Shown: positions 39,387 to 47,878, numbered from the stretch's first letter. The stretch: 64,000 bases of DNA from Streptomyces filamentosus (GCF_014654895.1 NZ_BNBE01000002.1:310001-374000); one strand, 5' to 3'. Program-made: numbers and translations. Notes: generated by a model not told the origin, from the sequence alone.

Positions 39387-40619
39387 TCAGCGGGCGCCCG
39401 GCAGCGCGCCGGCGAGCTGGAGCAGTTCGAGGAATGCCTCGATGCCGGGCGGGACGGGCCAGTCCGGTTCGCGCATCGCGGCGAGGTCGCGGGCCGCCCG
39501 CGCCGCCACGTCGGGCACTCCGGCGTCCACGGCCTTGGCGAGGACCGCCCAGCCGGCCTCCCAGCGCGGGCGGGTCGGCTCGCTCTGCACGGCGGCGACG
39601 ACGGCGACGAGGAACGCCAGCTGGCGGTCGCCGCGGTCGGGCAGCGCGAAGGCGTCCGGGTCGGCGAGCACCCGGTCGGGGTCGGGCAGGTCGAGGTTCT
39701 CCAGGTACGCGAGGAGTTCGATGCCGACCGCCTCGCCGACGGCGCCCGTCAGGGCGGCGGCCCGCGCCTCGCGCCCGGCGCCGGAGGCGTATCCGGCGGC
39801 CAGCAGCCGCAGCGCCATCTCCCAGGTGCGGGGCGAGGGCCAGGCGCGGCCGCGGCCCTCGGCGTCCTTCGGCATGTGGTGGGCGAGGCCGGGGCGGGCG
39901 GTCAGGAAGCCGCTGACGACGCCCCGGGCGCGGGCGACCGCGCCGGGCACGCGGCCCGGGTCCACCGTCGGCAGGGCCGTCTCGGGCCAGGTGCCGGCCA
40001 TGCCGCGGGCCACGGTCCGCGGGTCGTGCGTCCAGTCGAGGTGCACGAAGCGGTTGGCGAGCGGCGGGCTGAGGTGCCAGCCGTCGGCGGCGCTGGCGGG
40101 CGGGTTGGCGGCGGCGACGATGCGGACCGACGCGGGCAGCGCGAGGCTGCCGACCCGGCGTTCGAGGACGACGCGCAGCAGGGCGGCCTGCACGGCCGGC
40201 GGCGCCGAGGAGAGCTCGTCGAAGAACAGCAGGCCGTGTCCGGTGCGGGCGAGGCGCACGGCCCAGTCCGGCGGCGCCATCGGCACGCCCGAGGCGGCCG
40301 GGTCGTCGCCGACGACGGGAAGGCCCGCGAAGTCGGACGGTTCGTGGACGCTGGCGACGACGGTCTCCAGGCGCACGCCGAGGGCGGCGGCCAGCTGCTG
40401 CATGCCGGCGGACTTGCCGATGCCGGGCTCGCCCCACAGCAACACGGGCTGATTCGCCGTCACCGCCAGGGCGAGGGCCTCCAGTTGGGGGTTGTCGGCC
40501 GGTTCGGTCCGCGTGCCGTCCAGGCGGGCGTTGAGGGCGTCGGCGGCGGCGAGGGGCGCCGGTACGGGTACGGGTACGGGCGTGGGCCCCGGTACGGCGG
40601 CGGGTGCGGGAGCGGTCAT
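39387..40619 (-). CDS. MoxR-type AAA+ ATPase
   Basis: 410 residues. LLWGEPGIGKSAG near 62 is Walker A, LLFFDELSSAPP near 130 is Walker B, VRIVAAANPP sensor 1, and PLANRFVHLDW the arginine-finger region. A Pro/Ala-rich N-terminal tail of 25 residues is encoded by GTACGG repeats. MoxR proteins are hexameric chaperone-like ATPases that remodel complexes. Its ATG overlaps the previous stop (ATGA), so its level is coupled to the ankyrin protein. Confidence 0.9.
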   Translation of the reverse strand: MTAPAPAAVPGPTPVPVPVPAPLAAADALNARLDGTRTEPADNPQLEALALAVTANQPVLLWGEPGIGKSAGMQQLAAALGVRLETVVASVHEPSDFAGLPVVGDDPAASGVPMAPPDWAVRLARTGHGLLFFDELSSAPPAVQAALLRVVLERRVGSLALPASVRIVAAANPPASAADGWHLSPPLANRFVHLDWTHDPRTVARGMAGTWPETALPTVDPGRVPGAVARARGVVSGFLTARPGLAHHMPKDAEGRGRAWPSPRTWEMALRLLAAGYASGAGREARAAALTGAVGEAVGIELLAYLENLDLPDPDRVLADPDAFALPDRGDRQLAFLVAVVAAVQSEPTRPRWEAGWAVLAKAVDAGVPDVAARAARDLAAMREPDWPVPPGIEAFLELLQLAGALPGAR

Positions 40620-42481
40620 GGGCGGGTGTCCTCGTCGTCCGTGGCGGGGGCGCCTCCTGCGGGCGGCTCCTCGTCCGCGTCCCAGTCGATGCCGGAGGTG
40701 TCGTACCGCGCATGTCGTTGCAGGAGGGCGTCGACCCAGCGGGCGCCCAGGCCCGGGTGTTCCCGCAGGACGCGGCGGCGCAGGAACATCAGGTCGGCCC
40801 GCTGGTAGCGGCGGATCGCCTGGGCGAGGGACGTCTCCGTCTCGTCGGTGACGTCGATCCTGGCACCGGCGGCGAGCAGGTCCCGGACCAGGGCGACGGA
40901 GCCGCAGTCGTGGACGGCGCTCTGGAGCGGGGTGCGGCCCGTCTTGTCCTTCGCCTCCAGGTCCAGTCCGGCGGCCAGCAGCCGGGGCAGCAGGGGCCGG
41001 TGGTCGACGAGAGGGAGGACGTGCAGCAGGCCGCGTCCCTTGCGGTCGCGGACGTACGGGTCCGTGCCGGCGTCGAGCAGCGCCAGCAGGGTTTCCGTGT
41101 CGCCGTGCTGGACGTGCAGGAACAGCTCCTGCCGCTGCTCCCGCAGAGCGCGCGGGAGCCACCCTTCGCCGCTGGTCCACGCGGCGTGGGCGGCGAAGCA
41201 GCCGCCGATGGTGCCGCCGAAGGCGCGCAGCGCCAGTTCGCGCCGTCGCTCCTGTTCGGTGTGCGGGCCCTTCAGCGCTCCGTCGCGCGACGCGATCTCG
41301 TGCCAGGCGCCGCCGCAGCGGATCCTGACGGGCTCGGGCAGCCGCGGCTCGGGCGGGCCGGCCACGGGTCCCGCGTGCGGGAACAGCGCGGCGGCGACCA
41401 GCGGGTGGAGCTCCTCGGGCCGGATCCGGCCGGCCCGCAGCAGGCCGATGTCGGGAAGCCGCTGCCAGACGTACGAGGGCAGGCGCGGGATTCCGCCCTC
41501 CTGGCCGCGCTCGTGGCCGGTGACGCGCGGCGGGGCCCCTTCGGGGTCGTCCGGATCGAGTGCGGCCCGCAGGTGGCCCCGCCATTGCAGGTCGATGCGG
41601 AAGCGCGGGCCGCGGCCGGCGCGGGCGAGGCGGCGGATCTCGGGGGCCAGGCGGGTGAGGTCGGGGGCGATGAAGGAGGTGAGCCCGCCGACGTCGAGGA
41701 GCCGGTAGGAGTCCGGTCCCTGGGGCGGCGGGGTGAGGTCGAGGCCGAGTCCGGCGGCGGCGTACGCCTCGGTGTGCTCGCCGCGGGCCTGGAGGACCGC
41801 GATCCACTCCGCGTGGGCGGCCGGGTCGGCGCGGCCCGGGTCCTCGTCCGGCAGTTCCCCGGCGGCGAGGGGGGTGCCGTCGGGGCGCAGGAACGGCAGC
41901 CGGCCGCCGGCCGCGGGGCCGTCCGGTCCTTCGGGGTCGACGGGGCCCGCGCTCCAGCGCAGCTCGCCGGCGCGGCGGGCGTCCCAGAAGCGACGGGCGG
42001 CGGTCCAGTCCTCGGTGGTGTGGAACAGGCCGTGACGCATGTCCCGGGCGGGCTCGGCGGGCGGGCCGAAGTGCAGGAGGAGGCGCTGCGGTCCGCCCAG
42101 CATCGGGGTGTTCGTCAGCGAAAGGACGGGGCCGGGGTCGCCGTACACGGCGAGGACGACGCGGCGGTAGGGGGCGAGCGTGGTGTGGCCGCCGAGCGCG
42201 CGCGGCAGGTGCCAGCGCAGCAGGTCGGGGGCCAGGTGCCGCAGGTCGTCGGCGAGGCGGGCGGCGACCTCGGCACCGTACCGGTCGGCGGCCCGCCCGG
42301 GGTCGAGGTCGTCGGGCACGTCCACGGCGGCCGCGGCGCAGGCCGCCCGCCAGTCGCCGGCCTCCCGGGCCTCCGTGGCGCGCTCGATCATCCGGCGGGG
42401 CACGGCGTGGCGGCGCACCCGCGCCCAGGAGGAGAGGTCCTCGGCGGAGAGGCCACCGGGCAGGGCGGGACGCGTGGTCAT
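40616..42481 (-). CDS. large ankyrin-repeat protein of a MoxR-VWA operon
   Basis: 621 residues. The first 400 residues show no domain I recognise, although they include an ordered alpha/beta core (LRRLAPEI-type helices, FRIDLQWRGHLRAALDPDDP). Ankyrin repeats follow from about 450: VQHGDTETLLALLDAGTDPY, DRKGRGLLHVLPLVD, DKTGRTPLQSAVHDCG and LLAAGARIDVTDETETSLAQ. Ankyrin arrays bind protein partners, so this may be the recognition subunit. Both ends overlap its neighbours by ATGA, showing tight coupling. Confidence 0.8.
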   Translation of the reverse strand: MTTRPALPGGLSAEDLSSWARVRRHAVPRRMIERATEAREAGDWRAACAAAAVDVPDDLDPGRAADRYGAEVAARLADDLRHLAPDLLRWHLPRALGGHTTLAPYRRVVLAVYGDPGPVLSLTNTPMLGGPQRLLLHFGPPAEPARDMRHGLFHTTEDWTAARRFWDARRAGELRWSAGPVDPEGPDGPAAGGRLPFLRPDGTPLAAGELPDEDPGRADPAAHAEWIAVLQARGEHTEAYAAAGLGLDLTPPPQGPDSYRLLDVGGLTSFIAPDLTRLAPEIRRLARAGRGPRFRIDLQWRGHLRAALDPDDPEGAPPRVTGHERGQEGGIPRLPSYVWQRLPDIGLLRAGRIRPEELHPLVAAALFPHAGPVAGPPEPRLPEPVRIRCGGAWHEIASRDGALKGPHTEQERRRELALRAFGGTIGGCFAAHAAWTSGEGWLPRALREQRQELFLHVQHGDTETLLALLDAGTDPYVRDRKGRGLLHVLPLVDHRPLLPRLLAAGLDLEAKDKTGRTPLQSAVHDCGSVALVRDLLAAGARIDVTDETETSLAQAIRRYQRADLMFLRRRVLREHPGLGARWVDALLQRHARYDTSGIDWDADEEPPAGGAPATDDEDTRP

Positions 42482-43632
42482 CGGTACACGCTGCCGATCG
42501 CCCGCAGGTCGGGGTGGGCCGGTGCGGCGGGCCGCAGCCGCTCGGCGAGGGAACGCTTGACGCGGCGGGGCGTGCCGGGGCCGAGACCCACGTGTTCGAG
42601 GCGGTGCCGTGCGGGGAGCGCGTCGAGCAGGGTCCTGGCGCCGCGGCCGGTGAGGCCGGTGTGGCTCAGTTCGAGGCGGCGCAGCGGGCTGCCGGGCAGG
42701 GCGGCGGCCAGGGCCCGGGCACCGTCGTCGCCGGTGGTGTTGCCCGGGGCGCCGAGGCCGCGCTCGGACGGGGCCCGGCCTAGGTCGAGGGCCTCGATGC
42801 CGTGGAGGGCGTCGGCGAGGCGGCGGGCGCCCTCGGGGCCGATGCCGTTGCCGCCCAGGCCGAGGCGTACGGGCCGGGCGGGGTCGGCGGCGGCCGCCAG
42901 GACGGCGGCGCCCCGGTCGCCGAGGTGGTTGGCCGGCAGGCGGAGTTCGCGGACGCCGGCGTCGCGGACGAGGGCGGCGAGCAGCGGGGCGTCGTCGGCG
43001 GTCAGGCCGTTGCCGCCGAGGAAGAGCCGTTCGAGCGGGGCCTCACGGTCGAGGAGGGCGTCGAGGAGGATCCGTACGCCCTCGGAACCGATCCCCGAGT
43101 TGACCAGGTCCAGGGTGCGCAGGGCGTGGTTGCGGCGGAGCAGCGCGGCGAGGGCGCGGGCGCCGGTCGTCGTGACCGGGTTCCGCTTGAGCCAGAGGGC
43201 GCGCACCGTGGTGTCCCCGGCGAGCGCGTCGGCGAGAGCGGCCACGCCGTCCGGGCCGATGCGGTCGCAGCCGAGGTAGAGGGTCCGGATGCCGTGCGCG
43301 GCGCCGGCGTCCCGCGCGGCGGTGAGGGCGTCGGCGACGGACCGGGCGCCCTCGTCGCCGAGGGAGTCGGTGCCGAGCAGCAGGTGCGCGGCGCGCGGGG
43401 AGCGGACGGCGAGGGGCAGCAGGCGGGCCGTGCCGACGGGGCCGAGGCCCTGCTTGCACAGGTCCACCCGGCCGTCGGCGCGCAGGGTGCCGAGCGGGAA
43501 CGTCTCGTCCCCGGTGACGGGCCGCGGGTCGGCGAGCCGTTCCAGCAGCGGCGCGAGCGACGCGGGGCCGGGGTCCGGCGGGTCGGTGCGTCCGATCGCG
43601 GGGCAGCGCACGGGCGTTGTCGGCTGGTCCAT
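42478..43632 (-). CDS. leucine-rich repeat (ribonuclease-inhibitor-like) protein
   Basis: 384 residues built of about nine RNI-type repeats of 28-29 residues, for example GIRTLYLGCDRIGPDGVAAL, TVRALWLKRNPVTTTGARAL, ALRTLDLVNSGIGSEGVRIL and RRLELSHTGLTGRGARTLLD. They form a horseshoe for protein binding. No enzymatic part or membrane segment is seen. It is the first gene of the LRR-ANK-MoxR-VWA operon and overlaps the next by ATGA. A tRNA-like gene is 57 bases upstream on the same strand. ATG at 43632 is chosen because upstream in-frame sequence would run into that element. Confidence 0.85.
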   Translation of the reverse strand: MDQPTTPVRCPAIGRTDPPDPGPASLAPLLERLADPRPVTGDETFPLGTLRADGRVDLCKQGLGPVGTARLLPLAVRSPRAAHLLLGTDSLGDEGARSVADALTAARDAGAAHGIRTLYLGCDRIGPDGVAALADALAGDTTVRALWLKRNPVTTTGARALAALLRRNHALRTLDLVNSGIGSEGVRILLDALLDREAPLERLFLGGNGLTADDAPLLAALVRDAGVRELRLPANHLGDRGAAVLAAAADPARPVRLGLGGNGIGPEGARRLADALHGIEALDLGRAPSERGLGAPGNTTGDDGARALAAALPGSPLRRLELSHTGLTGRGARTLLDALPARHRLEHVGLGPGTPRRVKRSLAERLRPAAPAHPDLRAIGSVYR

Positions 43633-43689
43633 CACCACTCCACCGGTCCTCCGCCGGGGCCCGGCGTACGCGTCGACATCAAGCAGGCG

Positions 43690-43762
43690 CAAGACCGGTC
43701 GGATTCGAACCGACGTCCTCCCGCTCGCAGCGTGGGCGCGACGACCTCTGCGCTACGGCCTT
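43690..43762 (-). tRNA. tRNA-like element with defective anticodon arm
   Basis: Minus strand: acceptor AAGGCCG/CGGTCTT, D-arm GCGC/GCGC with loop AGAGGTCGTC, and T-arm GTCGG/CCGAC with TTCGAAT all pair well. The arm between, CCACG-CTGCGAG-CGG, lacks two bases of its 3' strand. Adding TG after CG would give a perfect CCACG/CGTGG stem and anticodon GCG with U33. The 5' half is nearly the same as the element at 16944-17018. It may be a decayed tRNA, a specialised tRNA, or affected by a sequence error. Confidence 0.5.
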
Positions 43763-43864
43763 GCTGCGGATGATCATAGTCACGCCCCTTCGCGCGGGGG
43801 CAGGGGCGGGAGGGAGAGGGCAGGGGGGCGGCAAGAGAGAGGGGGCGTATCCACCGCCCACGGG

Positions 43865-43883
43865 TTCGGTTAGGCTTGCCTTC
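43865..43883. promoter_or_regulatory. iron-box-like element
   Basis: TTCGGTTAGGCTTGCCTTC matches 14 of 19 positions of the IdeR/DmdR consensus TTAGGTTAGGCTAACCTAA, with the core TTAGGCTtgCCT intact. It lies in the 350-base gene-free stretch 43763-44114, otherwise without features, upstream of the VTT-domain membrane protein. Iron control of that gene is possible. Confidence 0.45.
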
Positions 43884-44114
43884 CTTGCTTCGCGTGACGT
43901 GCACGGTGTGGGTGGCGTGCGGGGCCGGGGTTCCAGGCGACGGAAGCGGGCGGAGGCGGGGCGCAGGTGAGGAACGGTGACCGGGCTCGCGCACCGCGCG
44001 CCCACCGCGACGGGACGGCCGCGCGGACGGGGCGGGACCTGGGGCGCGGCCCCGAGCACGGGTACGGGTCCGGCCGCGGGTGCGGGTCCTTGTCCGGGTG
44101 CGGAACGGGGCGCC

Positions 44115-44591
44115 GTGGGTAAGGTCGCGCTCACCGCAGTGTCCCTGTACGTCATCGTGCTGCTCCGCGCCGGAGGGACCTTCGCGGTCGGCCGCCTCGC
44201 CGCCGCCGGTGCCCGCCGCAGCCGATTCGCCGCGCGGATCTCCTCGGCGAAGTTCCAGCGGGCCGAGCGGGCGATCCAGCGGTGGGGCGCGCCCGTGGTG
44301 GCCGTCTCCTTCCTGACCGTGGGCTTCCAGACGGCCGCCAACTTCCTCGCGGGCAGCATGCGGATGCCGCTGCCGCGCTACCTCCCCGCCCTCTTCGTGG
44401 GCGGAGCGGCCTGGGCCCTGCTCTACGCGACCGTGGGACTCGGCATTTTCGAGGTGCTCACCAGGCTCTTCGCCGAGCGGACCGCGCTCGGGGTGTCCGC
44501 CGTGGCGGTCCTCGTCCTCGCGGCGTGCGGGGCGGTGGTCGTCCGCAGGAGGCGGGCGGCCCCGTCCCCGGGCGACGACCTGGCGGGGTGA
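44115..44591 (+). CDS. VTT/DedA-like membrane protein
   Basis: 158 residues. VALTAVSLYVIVLLRAGGTF is a first membrane segment; after a basic amphipathic stretch (FAARISSAKFQRAERAIQRW) comes GAPVVAVSFLTVGFQTAANF and AGSMRMPLPRYLPALFVGGA, the re-entrant region typical of DedA/VTT phospholipid scramblase-related proteins. A last segment and basic tail follow. GTG at 44115 has GGAACGGGG upstream; a longer form from GTG 43977 with GAGGAAC is also possible. Confidence 0.7.
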   Translation: MGKVALTAVSLYVIVLLRAGGTFAVGRLAAAGARRSRFAARISSAKFQRAERAIQRWGAPVVAVSFLTVGFQTAANFLAGSMRMPLPRYLPALFVGGAAWALLYATVGLGIFEVLTRLFAERTALGVSAVAVLVLAACGAVVVRRRRAAPSPGDDLAG

Positions 44592-44690
44592 GCGGAGCCG
44601 CCGCGGCGGGCCGGTTGCGGGCCGGGGCGCCGGGTAGTCGCGGGTGAGGGAGCCGGCGGCCGGCCGGTCCGCCGCGTGGAGGTGAGGAGC

Positions 44691-44975
44691 ATGACCGTCC
44701 CCAGCAACCCCGACCCGGACCCCCGTGCCGCTCCGGGGCCGGAACCGGTACTCGGACCCGCGCCCGAACCGGGCTTCGGGTCGCGCAGCGGCGCGCGGAG
44801 AGGGGTGCCGCCCGGGGAGACCCCGCCCGCCGAGTCGGGGACCGGCACCGGGACCGGCCCGTACCGGCCGCTGAAGTCCGGCTGGGCCGCGGGCCCCATG
44901 CTGGTCCTGGCGCTCGTCGTGCTCGTCTTCGTCCTGTTCTTCGCGGTGTACGGGATCATGCTGATGGTCGACTGA
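44691..44975 (+). CDS. small single-span membrane protein
   Basis: 94 residues. The first 60 are Pro/Gly/Glu-rich and probably disordered. One C-terminal membrane helix (GPMLVLALVVLVFVLFFAVY) ends the protein four residues from the C-terminus, as in tail-anchored proteins. GAGGAG before the ATG. No family recognised. Confidence 0.65.
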   Translation: MTVPSNPDPDPRAAPGPEPVLGPAPEPGFGSRSGARRGVPPGETPPAESGTGTGTGPYRPLKSGWAAGPMLVLALVVLVFVLFFAVYGIMLMVD

Positions 44976-45011
44976 ACGGGCCCCGGGCCGGCGTCGGCCC
45001 GGGGCCCGTTC
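44974..45011. terminator. bidirectional hairpin terminator
   Basis: A perfect 16-bp stem, GAACGGGCCCCGGGCC with its inverted copy, loop GGCGTC, between the convergent genes at 44975 and 45023. Confidence 0.85.
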
Positions 45012-45022
45012 CGCCCGGTTCC

Positions 45023-45679
45023 TCAGGATGCGTAGGGGGCGTCCCGGAGGAGCCGGGCGAGGTGCGCGGTGTGGGTGGCGAGGGCGGCGGTCGTGGCCTT
45101 GGTCTTCTCGGGGGTGCCGTCGAGGTCCTGGTAGTCGGTGCTCTGCATGGCCTCGCCGACCCAGTAGGTGACGGCGTTGGGCGCGAGGGAGAAGCCGACG
45201 TCGTTCAGGCCCTGGAAGAGGTCGGCGCTGACCTTGTGGGCTCCGTCCTCGTTGCCGACGACGCAGACGGCGGCCACCTTGCCGTAGGTGGTCATGCGGC
45301 CCTGCTCGTCGGTCTCCGACTGTTCGGCGTTCAGCCGTTCGAGCACGCGCTGGGCGATGCTGGAGGGGTGCCCGAGCCAGATCGGGGTGGACAGGACCAG
45401 GATGTCGGCGGCGAGGACCGCCGCGCGGATGTCCGGCCAGGCGTCGCCGTCGCCCATGTCGGTCGCCACGCCGGACCGCACGTCGTGGTCGGCGATCCGG
45501 ACGAGGGTCCCCGTGACCCCGTGGCCGGCGAGCTCGTCCAGGACCTGCTGTGCGAGCAGCTGGGAACTGGACGGAGCGGGGGAGGGCGAGAGCGTGCAGA
45601 CGAGGGCGACGGCACGGAGCGGAGCCGTACGGTCGTCGGGCGTGGGGTCCTGGTGGGGCGGGTGATCGTAGGAAGCCAT
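45023..45679 (-). CDS. flavodoxin-fold NAD(P)H-dependent FMN reductase-like protein
   Basis: 218 residues. AVALVCTLSPSPAPSSSQLL is a modified first flavodoxin loop that binds FMN phosphate, VLSTPIWLGHPSSIAQRVLE carries the conserved Trp of the flavodoxin_2/FMN_red family, and VVGNEDGAHKVSADLFQGL the ribityl-side loop. Probably reduces flavin or quinone-type compounds. The first 22 residues are a disordered acidic/Pro extension. Confidence 0.8.
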   Translation of the reverse strand: MASYDHPPHQDPTPDDRTAPLRAVALVCTLSPSPAPSSSQLLAQQVLDELAGHGVTGTLVRIADHDVRSGVATDMGDGDAWPDIRAAVLAADILVLSTPIWLGHPSSIAQRVLERLNAEQSETDEQGRMTTYGKVAAVCVVGNEDGAHKVSADLFQGLNDVGFSLAPNAVTYWVGEAMQSTDYQDLDGTPEKTKATTAALATHTAHLARLLRDAPYAS

Positions 45680-45760
45680 ACTCCCCGGCTACCCGCGGGA
45701 CGCGGACGAACCCTCCCGTACGGAAACAGGAGCCGGAAAGAGGGAGTCGGCGTCCGCCGA

Positions 45761-46690
45761 TCAGGCGATGGTCGTCATGCGCTCCTGGTCGCGGGTGGCG
45801 GACGGCCCGGTGCTCAGGGACCGTTCGAGGGTGTCGAGGGCCTGTCGCATGTCGGCGATGCGCGCGGCGAGCTCCCCGGGGTGCCCCTCCCCCGGCCGCG
45901 TCGCGGGCGCGGCGCCGGCGCCGGTCTTGCCGGTGTCGAGGGTGGCGTTGTCGAGGGCGGCGTTGTCGAGTTCGCGGGCCTCGTCCAGGCTGTTGAGGAC
46001 GACGCCGATGAGGACGTTGACCAGGACGAACGAGGCCAGCAGGACGTACGAGCCGTAGTAGAAGAGGCTCAGGCGGGAGATGGCCAGCCCGTTGTAGATG
46101 GCGTCCTGGAGGCCCTCCAGGGTCATCAGGAGGAAGAGGGTGAGCAGGGCCCGGCCCAGGGAGCCGAAGTGGGCCGGGTCGTGGGAACCGAAGCAGACCC
46201 AGCCGACCATGGCGTAGACGTAGAGGACGACGGCGCCGACGAAGAGGAAGCTGACGGTGCCGGGCAGGCTGCGGGAGACGGCGATGAACAGGATGCGCAG
46301 CTGGGGCAGGAAGCGGGCGGTGCGCAGGACCCGGACCATGCGGAGGAGCCGCAGGACGGTGGCGTTCTCCCGTACGAAGGGAATGTAGGCGCAGGCCACG
46401 ACGATCAGGTCGAAGACGTTCCATCCGTCGCGCCAGAACTCCCTCGGCCGGTCGGCGTGGGCGGCCAGGCGCAGCAGCATCTCCAGGGTGAAGAAGGCGA
46501 GGCAGCCGTGTTCGGCCCAGTGGAGCCGGACAGCGTGCTCCGTGGCGAAGCCGCGGTAGGTCTCCGCGCCCAGCAGGACGGCGTTGAGCAGGATCGCCGC
46601 GAGGACGGTGAGGGAGAAGGCGGGGGAATCGGTCAGGGCGCGGCAGGTCGCCGCGATCCGGACCCGGGCGGGCGCCGGGGCGGTGGTCAT
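45761..46690 (-). CDS. voltage-gated cation channel (NaChBac-like single-repeat)
   Basis: 309 residues, six membrane segments. The S4 sensor is LRLLRMVRVLRTARFLPQLR with spaced Arg. The pore has LLTLFLLMTLEGLQDAIYNG, where TLE is the usual bacterial selectivity core and Gly-Leu-Gln-Asp follows in place of SWAS. S6 is SYVLLASFVLVNVLIGVVLN. A C-terminal coiled coil (ELAARIADMRQALDTLERSL) would hold the tetramer. It conducts Na+ or Ca2+ across the cytoplasmic membrane. The Asp after the filter Glu leaves selectivity open. ATG at 46690 has GGAGACC upstream. Confidence 0.85.
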   Translation of the reverse strand: MTTAPAPARVRIAATCRALTDSPAFSLTVLAAILLNAVLLGAETYRGFATEHAVRLHWAEHGCLAFFTLEMLLRLAAHADRPREFWRDGWNVFDLIVVACAYIPFVRENATVLRLLRMVRVLRTARFLPQLRILFIAVSRSLPGTVSFLFVGAVVLYVYAMVGWVCFGSHDPAHFGSLGRALLTLFLLMTLEGLQDAIYNGLAISRLSLFYYGSYVLLASFVLVNVLIGVVLNSLDEARELDNAALDNATLDTGKTGAGAAPATRPGEGHPGELAARIADMRQALDTLERSLSTGPSATRDQERMTTIA

Positions 46691-47132
46691 GGAGGTCTCC
46701 GGGGGACGTGCGCCGGACACCGGCTGTGGTGCGGGTGCGGGGCGTGGGGTGCAGGACTGCGGAAGTGGGCTTCCTGCCCGTCCTAACGCGCCGGGAAGAT
46801 CTTGGGCTGCGGGGTGCGGGGGAATTGGGGGAACGATTCATCCGCGACGGCGAAAGACCGCGCATCGGGCCCCCTCCGACCCCCCGGGTCCGTGACCGCT
46901 CCGCCCCAAGATCGTTAACGCGGGTCCGGATGGTGCCGGGGGCCGCCGGGGGGGAGCCACCGGGGCAGGGGGTCACCGGGGCGGGGGGACGGCCCGCTCC
47001 GGCACCCGCGCGGCCGGGCCGCCCTCCAGCCGTACGCAGCCCGGCCGGCTCCTCACTCCCCCGCACCCTTCGGCCGCCGGAACCCGCTCAGATCATTCGG
47101 GTCGCTCAGACAGTCCGGGTCGTCTGGGTCGT
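46691..47132. other. intergenic stretch with dispersed inverted motif
   Basis: About 440 bases without a gene. GATCTTGGG (46798-46806) and CCCAAGATC (46905-46913) are inverted copies about 100 bases apart, each near a TAACGCG. This may be part of the channel promoter. Nothing else stands out. Confidence 0.4.
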
Positions 47133-47216
47133 CCGGGTCACTCAGGGCCGTCTGAAGCGTCCGGGTCGCTCAGGGCCGTCTGAAGCGTCCGGGTCGCTCA
47201 GGTCGCTCAGGGCTTG
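47133..47216. repeat. 28-bp tandem repeat
   Basis: Two complete units beginning CCGGGTCGCTCAGGGCCGTC (47133-47160 and 47161-47188, one mismatch) and a shortened third unit run up to the stop codon of the next gene. The GGGTCGCTCAG motif also occurs singly further upstream. Confidence 0.8.
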
Positions 47217-47776
47217 CGGCCGCTCGCCGCGAGGGCGCGGTCGAGGGTGGTCGCGCCGTCCTCGGCAGGGATCGGGGCGGCGAAGCCCTCGTACTCGCGG
47301 TACATCTCGGCGTAGCGCTCGACGACGCCGAGGAGGTACGCGGCGGTGTCCTCGGGCAGCGTGAAGTCCTGGTCCGTGGCGCGGGCCAGGTCCCAGCCGT
47401 GCAGCGCGGCTTCGGCGACGAGCATGTCGACGACCTCCCGGGCGGGCATCGCGCTGCCGCCGCCGAAGTCGATGTCGCCCTCCCACGCCTCGGGCTTCGC
47501 CCAGGCGGCCAGCGCCCGGTCGAGCTGGGCGGCGTACCGCTCGGACCAGTCGGTCTCGGCGGTGAACGCGCGTGCGACGAGTTCGTCGGGGAGCGGGGTG
47601 CGCAGGGCCCGGTGTTCGAGGCCGTGCGCGGTATAGAGGACGAGGTGGTCGGCGAGTTCACGGACGGTCCAGCCGGTGCAGCCGGACGGCTCGGCGAGCT
47701 GCTCGGGCGTGACGCCGCGGGTGACCCGGGCGGCTTCGGCGGTACAGACGGAGAGGTGGTGGTGGGTCTCGTTCAT
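47207..47776 (-). CDS. DinB/maleylpyruvate isomerase-like protein (TIGR03086 type)
   Basis: 189 residues, four-helix DinB fold. GCTGWTVRELADHLV near 35 is the N-terminal mycothiol-type motif and supplies a His; LVAEAALHGWDLARAT near 130 gives the HxxD/HGWDL pair. These three positions bind metal. Relatives are mycothiol-dependent isomerases or S-transferases, consistent with an actinobacterium. Start set at the ATG of MNETHHH. Confidence 0.8.
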   Translation of the reverse strand: MNETHHHLSVCTAEAARVTRGVTPEQLAEPSGCTGWTVRELADHLVLYTAHGLEHRALRTPLPDELVARAFTAETDWSERYAAQLDRALAAWAKPEAWEGDIDFGGGSAMPAREVVDMLVAEAALHGWDLARATDQDFTLPEDTAAYLLGVVERYAEMYREYEGFAAPIPAEDGATTLDRALAASGRKP

Positions 47777-47878
47777 GACGCCCACGGTAGGAACCCCCCA
47801 CCCACCCCGTCTTGAACTTTCGCGACAGCCCTCCCCTTTTCCCGCTCCCCTCCGCTTTCCCCCGGGTTTCCCCCGCGC

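Noticed and set aside
43632..43762. Integrated element with attachment site at the tRNA-like gene
   Set aside because: No second copy of the tRNA 3' end and no integrase gene are seen within the window.
47133..47216. CRISPR-like repeat
   Set aside because: Units follow each other without spacers, so it is a plain tandem repeat.
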